Positions 8,356-15,562 of a stretch of 22,868 nucleotides of DNA are shown one piece after another. Each line of letters opens with the position of its first letter. The stretch's first letter is position 1. The notes under the pieces are model-generated. The model had not been told where the DNA came from. It worked only from the letters and a program-made list of their open reading frames with translations, and did no database searches. A program made the position numbers and the translations under genes. Origin of the DNA: an uncultured Pseudomonadota bacterium (lineage in GTDB: Bacteria; Pseudomonadota; Gammaproteobacteria; Burkholderiales; SG8-39); contig CAITSH010000376.1 of the NCBI GenBank assembly GCA_903895005.1, positions 1-22,868 on the forward strand, given 5' to 3'.

Positions 8356-9531
8356 CTAGATAAAGGCTTCGAGCAGTTCGACGGGGTCGCCGTAACGGCT
8401 GGCCATTTCGACCACCGCCGGGTCACGCAAGGCCATCAGGAAGCCCTTGTCGATGATCGTGTTCTTTCCCGCAGTGACGGTGGCGTCGTAGACGATCAGG
8501 TCCTGGTGCACCGGTGGTTCTTCCCAGTTGGGCATGACGCGGCGGATGTAATCGCTGGGCTTGGCGAGGTCCACGCCGAAGTGCAGCGCCCCCGGTGAAT
8601 TGGATCCGGCAGGGTAGACGGTGTAGCGCGGCGCCTTTGGATTAAAGCCGCAGCCGCCGCCCTCGATGATCTTTCCGCCCATCAGCATGTCGCGCAGGAT
8701 GGCCGCATCGGGCGATTCACCGCGCACTTCGGTCACAAGATTGTTCTTGAAAACGACGGCGATTTTTTCCGCGAACGGATGGGGGAAGCCGATGGCCCAC
8801 TGCGGGTAGAGCACACCCTCGATATTGATTTTGGCATTGGGGTCGCTTTTCATCGCGGTGCTGTCCCAGAAATTGGGGCCGTGCGTCGGCAGGTAATGCA
8901 CGTAGCAGCCGGGTTCATCGGCGAACATCTTGCCGCGCCAGCGGTTGCCCGAAAACATCGTGTCGCGCATGACCTGCGTATAGGGAATACGCAGGTCGCT
9001 GCCGCGCCCGTCGGTAAAGCGCAGTTCGAAATCCTCGCCCTTGGGAATGCGCTTCTCGGTGGCGCGCAGGATCTCGCCCACCAGTTCGATCGGAAAGCGC
9101 GCCTGCGGTGTCATCAGCAAATCGAGGTCGCGGAAATAGGTGATCTTCACCCAGCGCTGGCCTGACTTGCGCATGGCGACGTTGAACGGATCCTCGATGG
9201 AGCAGAACCAGGTGGACACGACGAAGTCGGCTTTTTTGATGAGCGGTTGTACTTCCTCGGGAACGCCGGGTAGCGTGGTGGTTGGCGCCATGTACTGGCT
9301 GACCGTGGCGCCGCGCGCGCGTGCAAGGCCGGTGACGGCGTCGACCACGCGCGGGTCGAGCAGCGGATCGGTCAGCATCAGCACACGCTCGCCCGGGCGA
9401 ATCGCGAATACCTTGAAAAAATTATCCAGTGCCTGGAAGTAATGCTTGGTGTCGGTGATCGAGGCCTTGAGCACCGGCGGCATGCCGACGTACTGGATGG
9501 GGTCTTTGCCCGAATGGCTGTTCATGTCCAT
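8356..9531 (-). CDS. NicX-like (2,5-dihydroxypyridine 5,6-dioxygenase / M29-like) protein
   Basis: A 391-residue protein of the aminopeptidase T (M29)-like superfamily that includes the pyridine ring-cleaving dioxygenase NicX. The N-terminal alpha/beta part has RPGERVLMLTDPLLDPRVVDA (45-65 region). In the C-terminal part the iron ligands recalled for NicX (two His and an Asp, with a HxD pair) appear to be kept as His317 in ALHFG and His342/Asp344 in VHQD. NicX itself is somewhat shorter. Databases often label such proteins 'leucyl aminopeptidase'; the HxD pattern and the neighbouring FAD hydroxylase favour ring cleavage, which is inference. The ATG at 9531 is chosen because AAAGGA lies 8 nt upstream. 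It begins 22 bp after the Bug gene stop, so the two form an operon. Confidence 0.75.
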   Translation of the reverse strand: MDMNSHSGKDPIQYVGMPPVLKASITDTKHYFQALDNFFKVFAIRPGERVLMLTDPLLDPRVVDAVTGLARARGATVSQYMAPTTTLPGVPEEVQPLIKKADFVVSTWFCSIEDPFNVAMRKSGQRWVKITYFRDLDLLMTPQARFPIELVGEILRATEKRIPKGEDFELRFTDGRGSDLRIPYTQVMRDTMFSGNRWRGKMFADEPGCYVHYLPTHGPNFWDSTAMKSDPNAKINIEGVLYPQWAIGFPHPFAEKIAVVFKNNLVTEVRGESPDAAILRDMLMGGKIIEGGGCGFNPKAPRYTVYPAGSNSPGALHFGVDLAKPSDYIRRVMPNWEEPPVHQDLIVYDATVTAGKNTIIDKGFLMALRDPAVVEMASRYGDPVELLEAFI

Positions 9532-9553
9532 GGCTTTTTTCCTTTGGGGTTTT

Positions 9554-10558
9554 TCAGTCGACCTTGGCACCCGAGTCCTTCACCAGCTTCGCCCACATCG
9601 GTAGTTCCTTGGCGATGTGTTGGGCGAGGCCTTCGGGTGTGCTGGGGTTGGGGAATCCGCCGCGCGCGCCCAGGTTGTCGCGCACCTGCGGATCGGTCAG
9701 CGCCTGGCGCAGCACGGCGTTGAGCTTGTCGATGATGGCGCGCGGCGTGCCGGCAGGTGCGTAAATGCCGTCGGTGGCGGCAATGTCAAAGCCGGGCACG
9801 CCCGCCTCGTCCATGGTTGGCAGGTCGGGTGCGGTGGGCACGCGTGTCAGCGTTGTCACGGCAAGGCCCTTGAGCTTGCCGGCCTTGGCCTGGGGATAGA
9901 CATTGACCATGAGGTCGATCATCAACTGCACCTCACCACCCAGCATGCCGGTAAGCGCGGCGCCGCCCCCCTTGTAGGGCACGTGCACGATGTCCACGCC
10001 GGCCATGTTTTTGAAAAAAGTTCCGGCCATGTGCGAGGTCGTGCCGTTGCCGGCAGAGGCGAAGCTGACCTTGCCGGGGTTGGCTTTAAGGTAGGCGATC
10101 AGTTCTTTTATGTTGTTGACGGGCAGGCTGGGGTGCACCACCAGCATGGCCGGAATGGTGGTGAAGCGCGTGATCGGTGCAAAATCCTTGATCGGATCAA
10201 ACCCGGTCTTGCTGTACAGCGCATGGTTGATGCCGTGCGTGCCGTTGGTGCCGTGCAGCAGGGTGTACCCGTCCGGTGCCGCGCGCGCCACGATTTCGGC
10301 CCCGACATTGCCGCCCGCGCCGGGTTTGTTTTCTATGATGATGGTCTGGCCGAGGATTTGCGAGGCTCTCGGGATGACGGCGCGCGCCAGGTTGTCGGCG
10401 CCGCCCCCCGGGGGGAAGGGCACGATCAGGCGAACCGGTTTGTCCGGGTAGCTGGACTGTGCCGGTGCCGGCCCGGCCGCCAGCGACAAAACGAGCGCCG
10501 CAGCGAGCGCGACATCTTGAACCAACCGACCCACGGGATGTGGCTTGAACCTGAACAT
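9554..10558 (-). CDS. Bug/TctC-family periplasmic substrate-binding protein
   Basis: A 334-residue secreted binding protein of the tripartite tricarboxylate transporter (TTT) type, expanded in Burkholderiales. A signal peptide (1-33) ends at APA-Q. The mature protein starts with SYPDKPVRLIVPFPPGGGAD, and has ENKPGAGGNVGAE (76-88 region), APDGYTLL and VPYKGGGAALTGMLGGEV, all characteristic of the family. The protein binds a small carboxylate in the periplasm. No TctA or TctB membrane gene is in the window, so it is an orphan or uses a permease elsewhere. AAGGAG is 7 nt before the ATG. It is cotranscribed with the NicX-like gene, suggesting that its ligand feeds that pathway. Confidence 0.93.
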   Translation of the reverse strand: MFRFKPHPVGRLVQDVALAAALVLSLAAGPAPAQSSYPDKPVRLIVPFPPGGGADNLARAVIPRASQILGQTIIIENKPGAGGNVGAEIVARAAPDGYTLLHGTNGTHGINHALYSKTGFDPIKDFAPITRFTTIPAMLVVHPSLPVNNIKELIAYLKANPGKVSFASAGNGTTSHMAGTFFKNMAGVDIVHVPYKGGGAALTGMLGGEVQLMIDLMVNVYPQAKAGKLKGLAVTTLTRVPTAPDLPTMDEAGVPGFDIAATDGIYAPAGTPRAIIDKLNAVLRQALTDPQVRDNLGARGGFPNPSTPEGLAQHIAKELPMWAKLVKDSGAKVD

Positions 10559-10777
10559 GAACCTTCTCCTTGATATTGACCGATGGGGCCGTTTCGGCGA
10601 TGAGGGCGCCGTTTTTTATTTATTGCGGCCATTATAGAAGAACGCGAATCCTTCCTGCGGGCCTATGACGCGAGGCAGATTGCACATTGCCGTTTCCACT
10701 GACCCCGTCGGGTGTCCATGCTTTACAATCTTTTGCGCCACCCGAACCGATTCCCGTTTGAAAAAGGATCCGACGCC
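10559..10777. promoter_or_regulatory. Divergent intergenic region with a possible plus-strand promoter
   Basis: This 219-bp region separates the Bug gene (minus) from the dienelactone hydrolase gene (plus), so it should hold both promoters. On the plus strand TACAAT (10724-10729) is a plausible -10 box about 50 bp before the start codon, but its -35 element is poor. An AT-rich block near 10611-10638 could belong to the minus-strand promoter. No regulator gene is adjacent. Confidence 0.3.
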
Positions 10778-11668
10778 ATGAACATGACCGAACCGGTTAC
10801 CCAGCTGCAAATCGACCAGCGTGTTTTCGACCTGTATGACGAGTACTGCCATGGGCGCATAGACCGGCGCGAGTTTCTCGCCCGTTCGAGCGCCCTGGTG
10901 GCGGGCGGCTTGATCATGGCGCAGGCGCTGCTGCCGCGGTATGCGCAGGCGCAGACCATTTCATTTACCGACGCGCGGATCAAGGCGCAGTACGTGACAT
11001 ACCCGTCACCCGGGGGCAATTCCGGGCAGATGCGCGGCTATCTCGTGCAGCCGGCCGGGGCGGGGCCGTTTCCGGCGGTGCTGGTGATCCACGAGAACCG
11101 CGGGCTCAATCCCTATGTCGAGGACGTTGCGCGCCGCGCCGCCACCGACGGTTTTGTCGCGCTGGCTCCCGACGGGCTGTTTCCGGCCGGCGGTTATCCG
11201 GGCAATGACGATGACGGCCGCTCGCTGCAGGCCGGTCTCGATCAGGCCAAGCTGCGCGTCGACATGCTCAACAGCGCGCGCTACCTCAAGACGCACAAGC
11301 TTTCCACCGGCAAGCTGGGGGCGACCGGATTTTGCTGGGGTGGGGGAACCACCAACTACCTTGCCGCCGAAATGGGCGCCGAATTGCAGGCGGGTGTGCC
11401 TTACTACGGTGCTGCTGCGGCGACCGCCAGCGTGCCGAAAATAAAGGCACCGTTGTTGATCCAGTATGCCGAGAACGACGCCGGCATCAATGGGATGTGG
11501 CCCGCCTATGAGGCTGCGCTGAAAGCAGCCGGCGTGTCGCACCAGGCCCACATTTATCCGGGCACCCTGCACGGCTTCCATAATAATTCGACACCGCGGT
11601 ATAGCGAAGCGGCGGCCAAACTGTCGTGGGAACGGACGGTCGGGTTTTTTCGAAAGCACCTGGGATAA
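10778..11668 (+). CDS. Dienelactone hydrolase family protein with Tat-type signal
   Basis: A 296-residue alpha/beta hydrolase. The N-terminus has a family-typical FDLYDEYCHGRIDRREFL segment with a twin-arginine motif (RREFLA, 30-35), a hydrophobic core (38-51) and a possible cleavage site near AQA, so export of a folded enzyme is likely. The hydrolase domain (about 68-296) has the triad expected for dienelactone hydrolases: Cys186 in GFCWGG, Asp234 in AENDAG and His265 in LHGFHN, with the accessory Glu106 in HENRG. Such enzymes open lactone rings such as dienelactone in catechol pathways, but exported members are less well defined. The ATG at 10778 follows AAAGGA by 9 nt; a longer frame from 10712 lacks such support. 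Confidence 0.9.
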   Translation: MNMTEPVTQLQIDQRVFDLYDEYCHGRIDRREFLARSSALVAGGLIMAQALLPRYAQAQTISFTDARIKAQYVTYPSPGGNSGQMRGYLVQPAGAGPFPAVLVIHENRGLNPYVEDVARRAATDGFVALAPDGLFPAGGYPGNDDDGRSLQAGLDQAKLRVDMLNSARYLKTHKLSTGKLGATGFCWGGGTTNYLAAEMGAELQAGVPYYGAAAATASVPKIKAPLLIQYAENDAGINGMWPAYEAALKAAGVSHQAHIYPGTLHGFHNNSTPRYSEAAAKLSWERTVGFFRKHLG

Positions 11669-11787
11669 CGCAGTCGTATTTAACCGGTTGCCGTTTAGTA
11701 GCGGCATGTCGCTGGGATGATGCGCGACTTTTTGGCTTTGGGCCGGGCGATTGAATATCCGTGCCTGGCATTGATTGACGCTGCGGT

Positions 11788-13521
11788 TCAGGGATAGATT
11801 TCCCGTCGCGCCGCATAGGGCATCGTCGCCGGGCCGACTCCCTTGACCCAGGTCAGGTTGCGGTTGTCTACCAGTCCGCCTGCATCGGTGTGGCGGGTCC
11901 AGGTATTGCCGTCCCAGTGCAGGATGAGTTCGGCGCCGCCGATTACGTTGCCAACCGCCCAGCAATCCGATGAGCGCGAGCAGGTAATGCCGTTCAGCGG
12001 GGCATTTAGGTTGAGCGCCGTGCTGTTGTATGCCGACCAGGCTGTGCCATTCCAGTGAATCAGGTAGGGGCGCAGGCCCGCGCCGCCGGCGTTGCCAACC
12101 GCCCAGCAGTCATTGGTCGCAACGCAATAGACCTCGTTGAGCTGAAGGTTGTCGTTGAGTACCGTGTTGTCGGCCGCAGTCCAGGCCGTACCGTTCCAGT
12201 GAATCGTAAGCGGTCGTTGTGCCGCGGAAGCTCCCCCTGCGCCGACTGCCCAACAATCATTGGTCGCGATGCAATGCAGGCCGAGCAGGGCGACGTTGGC
12301 AAAATTAAGCGCAGGCGATGTCCAGGCCGTGCCATTCCAGCTAAGTACAAACGGCCGTTGTCCGGCCGCCCCTGCCGCGCCCACTGCGTAGCACTCACTT
12401 GTCGACACGCAATAGACCCGGTTCAGGGCGACGTTGACATTGATCGCCGCGGTATTGATGTTTGAATAGACGCCGTTGGACTGGCGAACGATCCACGGCC
12501 GCTGCCCCGCCGCGCCCGCAGCGCCCACCATCCAGCAATCGTTGGCACTGACACAAGACACCGAATTTAGCGTCCGATTTACGCCGAGGCCGGTGTTAAT
12601 CGCCGGCCAGTTTGAGCCATTCCAGCGCATCACAAGCGGCTGCAATGCCGCAACAGCGCCGGCGGTGCCAACCGCGAAGCCGTCAGCATAGGACAGCATG
12701 GAAATTGCGTTAATGGTGTCGTTGGTGTTGACCGCCGTGGTGTCGAAGTTTTTCCAGGTGGTGTCCTGAAAGCGCACGAACCAGGGTTGAGTGGCGGCGG
12801 TCGCGCCGGGCGCTCCCGCCGCCCAGATTTCCTGCAGTTGCGTCGCCTGGGTCAGTATGCGGGCGCCGGCAGGGGCCGCGCTGTTCGGCGTGGTACCGAC
12901 AACTTTCACATCGCATTGATACTGCCCGATCGGCGTGCCGCTCGCATGCGCGCTCGGCGTTGTGCCATCGGCGCCGCGCCGGGACACCACCAGGCAGGGT
13001 TGCGCGACCGGTGCGCAGGCCGTGGTGGACGAAGAAGCCTGGGCGTAGTCGATGCGCTCGCGATCGACCAATACGCTTCCGCCGCCGGTGACATAGCTGG
13101 AAATGCTGACAAAAGGAATGCGCGTTGCGGCCGCCGTTACCGCGGCAGACAGGCTTGTCGGCGTGGCGGTGTAACTTGTGTTCGCGGACGTCACCGAATA
13201 CGTTCCCGAGCCGACGGCGACATTGGTGATTGACGTCAGCGAGGCGCAGCTCTGACGCGTGGAAATCGCAGGATCACCGGTTGCATACGTGGCGCGCTCA
13301 AGTCCGGAGTAGGCCTGAAAATAGGCTTGACCCGACGCAGACGCATTCCCGCTGGAGGCGCTATTCGACGAGGAAAGAGTGGCGAGCGCGACTACCGATC
13401 CCGCTATCACAACCAGGAGAAAAATGGCCGCGATCATGAGAAAGCCCCGCTCGCGGCGTGATGCCGTGAACGCAGTCCGTTGTGCGTGCCAAATGGATTT
13501 GCTGAACCGGCCCATATGCAT
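11788..13521 (-). CDS. MshP-like type IV pilin protein fused to a seven-repeat (beta-propeller-like) domain
   Basis: A 577-residue composite. Residues 1-26 form a basic prepilin leader ending RRERG, with prepilin-peptidase cleavage expected before Phe27. The hydrophobic pilin helix spans 27-49. The mature position 5 is Ala rather than Glu, as in MshP/PilX-like minor pilins. The segment after the helix (SGQAYFQAYSGLERATYA) fits MshP. A region at about 120-203 includes RGADGTTPSAHASGT and interrupts the pilin strand region. From about 229 to 556 there are seven repeats of 42-49 residues with the pattern LN-V-C-x5-C-WAVG...RP...WNGTAW. Repeats 3-7 each have a Cys pair (323/329, 371/377, 417/423, 466/472, 514/520). 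It is probably a pilus-borne surface or adhesive protein. No other msh genes adjoin it, and the start codon has no good ribosome site. Confidence 0.8.
   Translation of the reverse strand: MHMGRFSKSIWHAQRTAFTASRRERGFLMIAAIFLLVVIAGSVVALATLSSSNSASSGNASASGQAYFQAYSGLERATYATGDPAISTRQSCASLTSITNVAVGSGTYSVTSANTSYTATPTSLSAAVTAAATRIPFVSISSYVTGGGSVLVDRERIDYAQASSSTTACAPVAQPCLVVSRRGADGTTPSAHASGTPIGQYQCDVKVVGTTPNSAAPAGARILTQATQLQEIWAAGAPGATAATQPWFVRFQDTTWKNFDTTAVNTNDTINAISMLSYADGFAVGTAGAVAALQPLVMRWNGSNWPAINTGLGVNRTLNSVSCVSANDCWMVGAAGAAGQRPWIVRQSNGVYSNINTAAINVNVALNRVYCVSTSECYAVGAAGAAGQRPFVLSWNGTAWTSPALNFANVALLGLHCIATNDCWAVGAGGASAAQRPLTIHWNGTAWTAADNTVLNDNLQLNEVYCVATNDCWAVGNAGGAGLRPYLIHWNGTAWSAYNSTALNLNAPLNGITCSRSSDCWAVGNVIGGAELILHWDGNTWTRHTDAGGLVDNRNLTWVKGVGPATMPYAARREIYP
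11854..12837 (-). repeat. Seven tandem coding repeats in the pilin-like gene
   Basis: Tandem units of about 126-147 bp encode residues 229-556 of the pilin-like protein. Approximate units by residue: 229-270, 271-318, 319-366, 367-412, 413-461, 462-509 and 510-556. Similarity is visible in DNA as recurring words such as GCCATTCCAG and CCGCCCAGCA. Units 4-6 are most alike; units 1, 2 and 7 are diverged, and unit 1 lacks the Cys-containing strand. Confidence 0.85.
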
Positions 13522-13552
13522 AGTTCAGGCACAATCCATGTATTATTTTTCC

Positions 13553-13891
13553 ATGTATGTGCGGCACCGAACACAAATCACTTCCTGCTCTGCAGCTAAG
13601 ACGCTGTTTGCACAAGTGATGGAGTGTTTTCCGTTGACTGGCTTTACGCGTATTGTGCATCGCTGATCGGGCAATGTCGGCGTTCGCCGTATGAATTGTG
13701 CGGAGCAGTTTCGCGTGATGGCCTTTGTGCAATTGACTTGGCGCGAAAGTCTGCGGGACATTGAGGTCACGCTCGAAGCCAACTCTAGCAAGGCCGACGC
13801 GATGGGGTTGCGTTACGCGCTTCGCCGCACCACCCTGGCCGGTAACGTATCCGAGCTGGTTCGCTTCGCAGTCCGGTCAAACCTCGGGTAG
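13553..13891 (+). pseudogene. Decayed IS4-family transposase N-terminus (DUF4372-like)
   Basis: In one reading frame the translation reads KTLFAQVMECFP, then TRIVHR, a TGA stop at about 13664, and then MNCAEQFRVMAFVQLTWRES and LRDIEVTLEA, followed by MGLR...RRTTLAGNV. This closely follows the N-terminal domain of IS4-type transposases as I know them (KTLFAQVM, CAEQFRVMAFAQLT, RESLRDIE, STLADANE). The TGA interrupts the frame, and after LAGNV the similarity ends, with a stop at 13889-13891. The catalytic DDE domain is absent, so the element is a dead fragment. No terminal inverted repeats were recognised. It lies divergently upstream of the pilin-like gene. Confidence 0.8.
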
Positions 13892-13915
13892 CCGGAAACC
13901 GGAAACCGGAAACCG
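13892..13915. repeat. CCGGAAA heptamer repeat
   Basis: Three exact tandem copies of CCGGAAA (13892-13912) plus a partial fourth directly follow the stop of the transposase remnant. This is a small simple-sequence repeat outside any gene, where slippage could alter length. The rest of the stretch to 13953 shows nothing further. Confidence 0.85.
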
Positions 13916-13953
13916 GGACCGACGGGCCCGAGCCCTAATCGGGTGGCGTGGCT

Positions 13954-15540
13954 TTAGAAACCGACGGCCAGGCTGTCACGGCGTGCATCGCTGGCCGCGA
14001 TATATCCGTCCTCGAGCTTGTAGGCAATCTGCGAGCAACCGAAGTCCATGTAGCCGGGTTCGAGTTCAACCACCTTGTGTCCGCGCTGCGCCAATTCCTG
14101 CAGTACAGCCTTGGGGAATTCCTCAAAGTTGATTTCCATGCCCTGCACGATGCGAAAGCGCGGGCCGTCGATGGCGGCCTGTGGGCCCTGGCCGTAGTCG
14201 GCCATGCGCACCATCAGTTGCGTGTGACCTTGCGGCTGCATGGTGCCGCCCATCAGGCCAAAGCTCATCAGCGCCTGATCTCCCCTGGTGACAAAGCCGG
14301 GAATGATGGTGTGATACGGACGTTTTCGCGGACCCACCTCGTTCGGATGACCGGGCGTCAGCACCAGGCCCGAGCCGCGGTTTTGCAGGCTGATACCGGT
14401 ACCAGGAACAACCACGCCCGATCCGAAGCCCGAGAAATTGGACTGGATCATCGACACCATCATGCCGCTTGCGTCGGCGGCGGTGAGGTAGACGGTGCCA
14501 CCGCCCGGCGGCTTGCCATGGCCGAAGTTTTGCGCGCGCTTCATGTCAATGAGCTTGGCGCGGGTTTTGAGGTAGTCGGCGTCGAGCAAGGCGGCCGGCG
14601 TGACGTTCATGAACTTCGGGTCGGCGACAAAGCGCAGTGCGTCGGCGAAGGCGAGTTTCACGGCCTCGATTTGCAGGTGCACGCTGTCGGCCGAATCGAC
14701 CGGATAAGACGCGACATCAAAGTGCTGCAGGATGCCCAGCGCAATCAGGCACACGATGCCCTGGCCGTTGGGCGGAATTTCGTGAACGGTGAGGTCACGA
14801 TAGTCCTGGCTGACGGGCGTGACCCAGTCCAGCGTATGCGAGGCGAGGTCCTCGCGTGTCATTACGCCACCGCAGGCGGCTGAGTGCGCCGCGATCATTT
14901 CCGCCAGTTCGCCCTCGTAAAACGCCTTGCCGCGCGTGGAGGCGATTTTCTGCAGGGTCTTGCCCAGTTCCGGGAAGACAAAGCGTTCGCCGGCGTTGGG
15001 CGCGCGCCCGTTGGGCATGAAGGCCTGGGCAAAGCCCGGCTGCACCTTGAGTTCGGGAACCTGGAAGGCCCAGCGTGTGGCGACGAAGGGCGACACGATA
15101 TAGCCCTCGGTGGCATAGCGTATGGCAGGTTCGAATAACTTCTCAAACGGCAGCTTGCCGAATTTTGCGGACATTTCCACCCAGGCCGATACCGCGCCCG
15201 GCACGCTGATTGAATTTGGTCCGCGCGCCGGAATGGACGTTTGGCCCTTGAAGTATTCGGGCGTCCAGGCCGCGGGCGAGCGGCCGGAGGCGTTGAGGCC
15301 GTGCAGTTTTTTGCCGTCCCAGATCAGCGCAAAGGCGTCGCTGCCGGCACCATTTGAAATGGGCTCGACAACGGTCAGCGTGATGGCGGTGGTGAGCGCC
15401 GCATCAACGGCGTTGCCGCCGGCGGCAAGCGCTGACAGGCCCGCAACCGAAGCAAGTGGCTGTGAAGTCGAGACGACGTTTTTGGCCATCGTCGGACGGC
15501 GCAGGGTGAGGTAGGGATTGTCGAACGAGGGAATAGACAT
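13954..15540 (-). CDS. Gamma-glutamyltransferase family protein (cytoplasmic type)
   Basis: A 528-residue Ntn-hydrolase of the GGT family. The autoprocessing nucleophile is Thr349 in PPGGGTVYLTAAD, which would split the protein into a large subunit of about 348 and a small one of about 180 residues. Other family marks are ASVAGLSALAAGGNAVDAA (30-48), NASGRSP (83-89), SVPGAV and LMGGTMQPQGH in the small subunit. No signal peptide is present, unlike classical periplasmic GGT, so it resembles the YwrD-type branch. Enzymes of the family hydrolyse or transfer the gamma-glutamyl group of glutathione and related amides. AGGA lies 6 nt before the ATG at 15540. It starts 22 bp after metY on the same strand, so the two are probably cotranscribed. 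Confidence 0.92.
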   Translation of the reverse strand: MSIPSFDNPYLTLRRPTMAKNVVSTSQPLASVAGLSALAAGGNAVDAALTTAITLTVVEPISNGAGSDAFALIWDGKKLHGLNASGRSPAAWTPEYFKGQTSIPARGPNSISVPGAVSAWVEMSAKFGKLPFEKLFEPAIRYATEGYIVSPFVATRWAFQVPELKVQPGFAQAFMPNGRAPNAGERFVFPELGKTLQKIASTRGKAFYEGELAEMIAAHSAACGGVMTREDLASHTLDWVTPVSQDYRDLTVHEIPPNGQGIVCLIALGILQHFDVASYPVDSADSVHLQIEAVKLAFADALRFVADPKFMNVTPAALLDADYLKTRAKLIDMKRAQNFGHGKPPGGGTVYLTAADASGMMVSMIQSNFSGFGSGVVVPGTGISLQNRGSGLVLTPGHPNEVGPRKRPYHTIIPGFVTRGDQALMSFGLMGGTMQPQGHTQLMVRMADYGQGPQAAIDGPRFRIVQGMEINFEEFPKAVLQELAQRGHKVVELEPGYMDFGCSQIAYKLEDGYIAASDARRDSLAVGF

Positions 15541-15562
15541 GCTGATCCTGTGTTGAGTGGCG

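Noticed and set aside
9617..10573. Plus-strand open frame of 318 codons opposite the Bug gene
   Set aside because: Low-complexity Gly/His/Val-rich translation typical of antisense reading; the Bug protein on the other strand is complete.
11669..11787. Terminator or small gene between the dienelactone hydrolase and pilin-like genes
   Set aside because: No stem with a T-run and no supported open frame were seen in this convergent 119-bp gap.
13691..13891. Intact 66-residue gene
   Set aside because: The sequence continues an IS4-type transposase frame that is interrupted by a stop upstream and lacks the catalytic domain, so it is a remnant, not an independent gene.
13892..13915. CRISPR-like repeat
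   Set aside because: The unit is only 7 bp with no spacers; it is a simple tandem repeat.
13948..14883. Plus-strand open frame of 311 codons opposite the GGT gene
   Set aside because: Antisense shadow with no recognisable motif; the minus-strand GGT has its nucleophile and family motifs in full.
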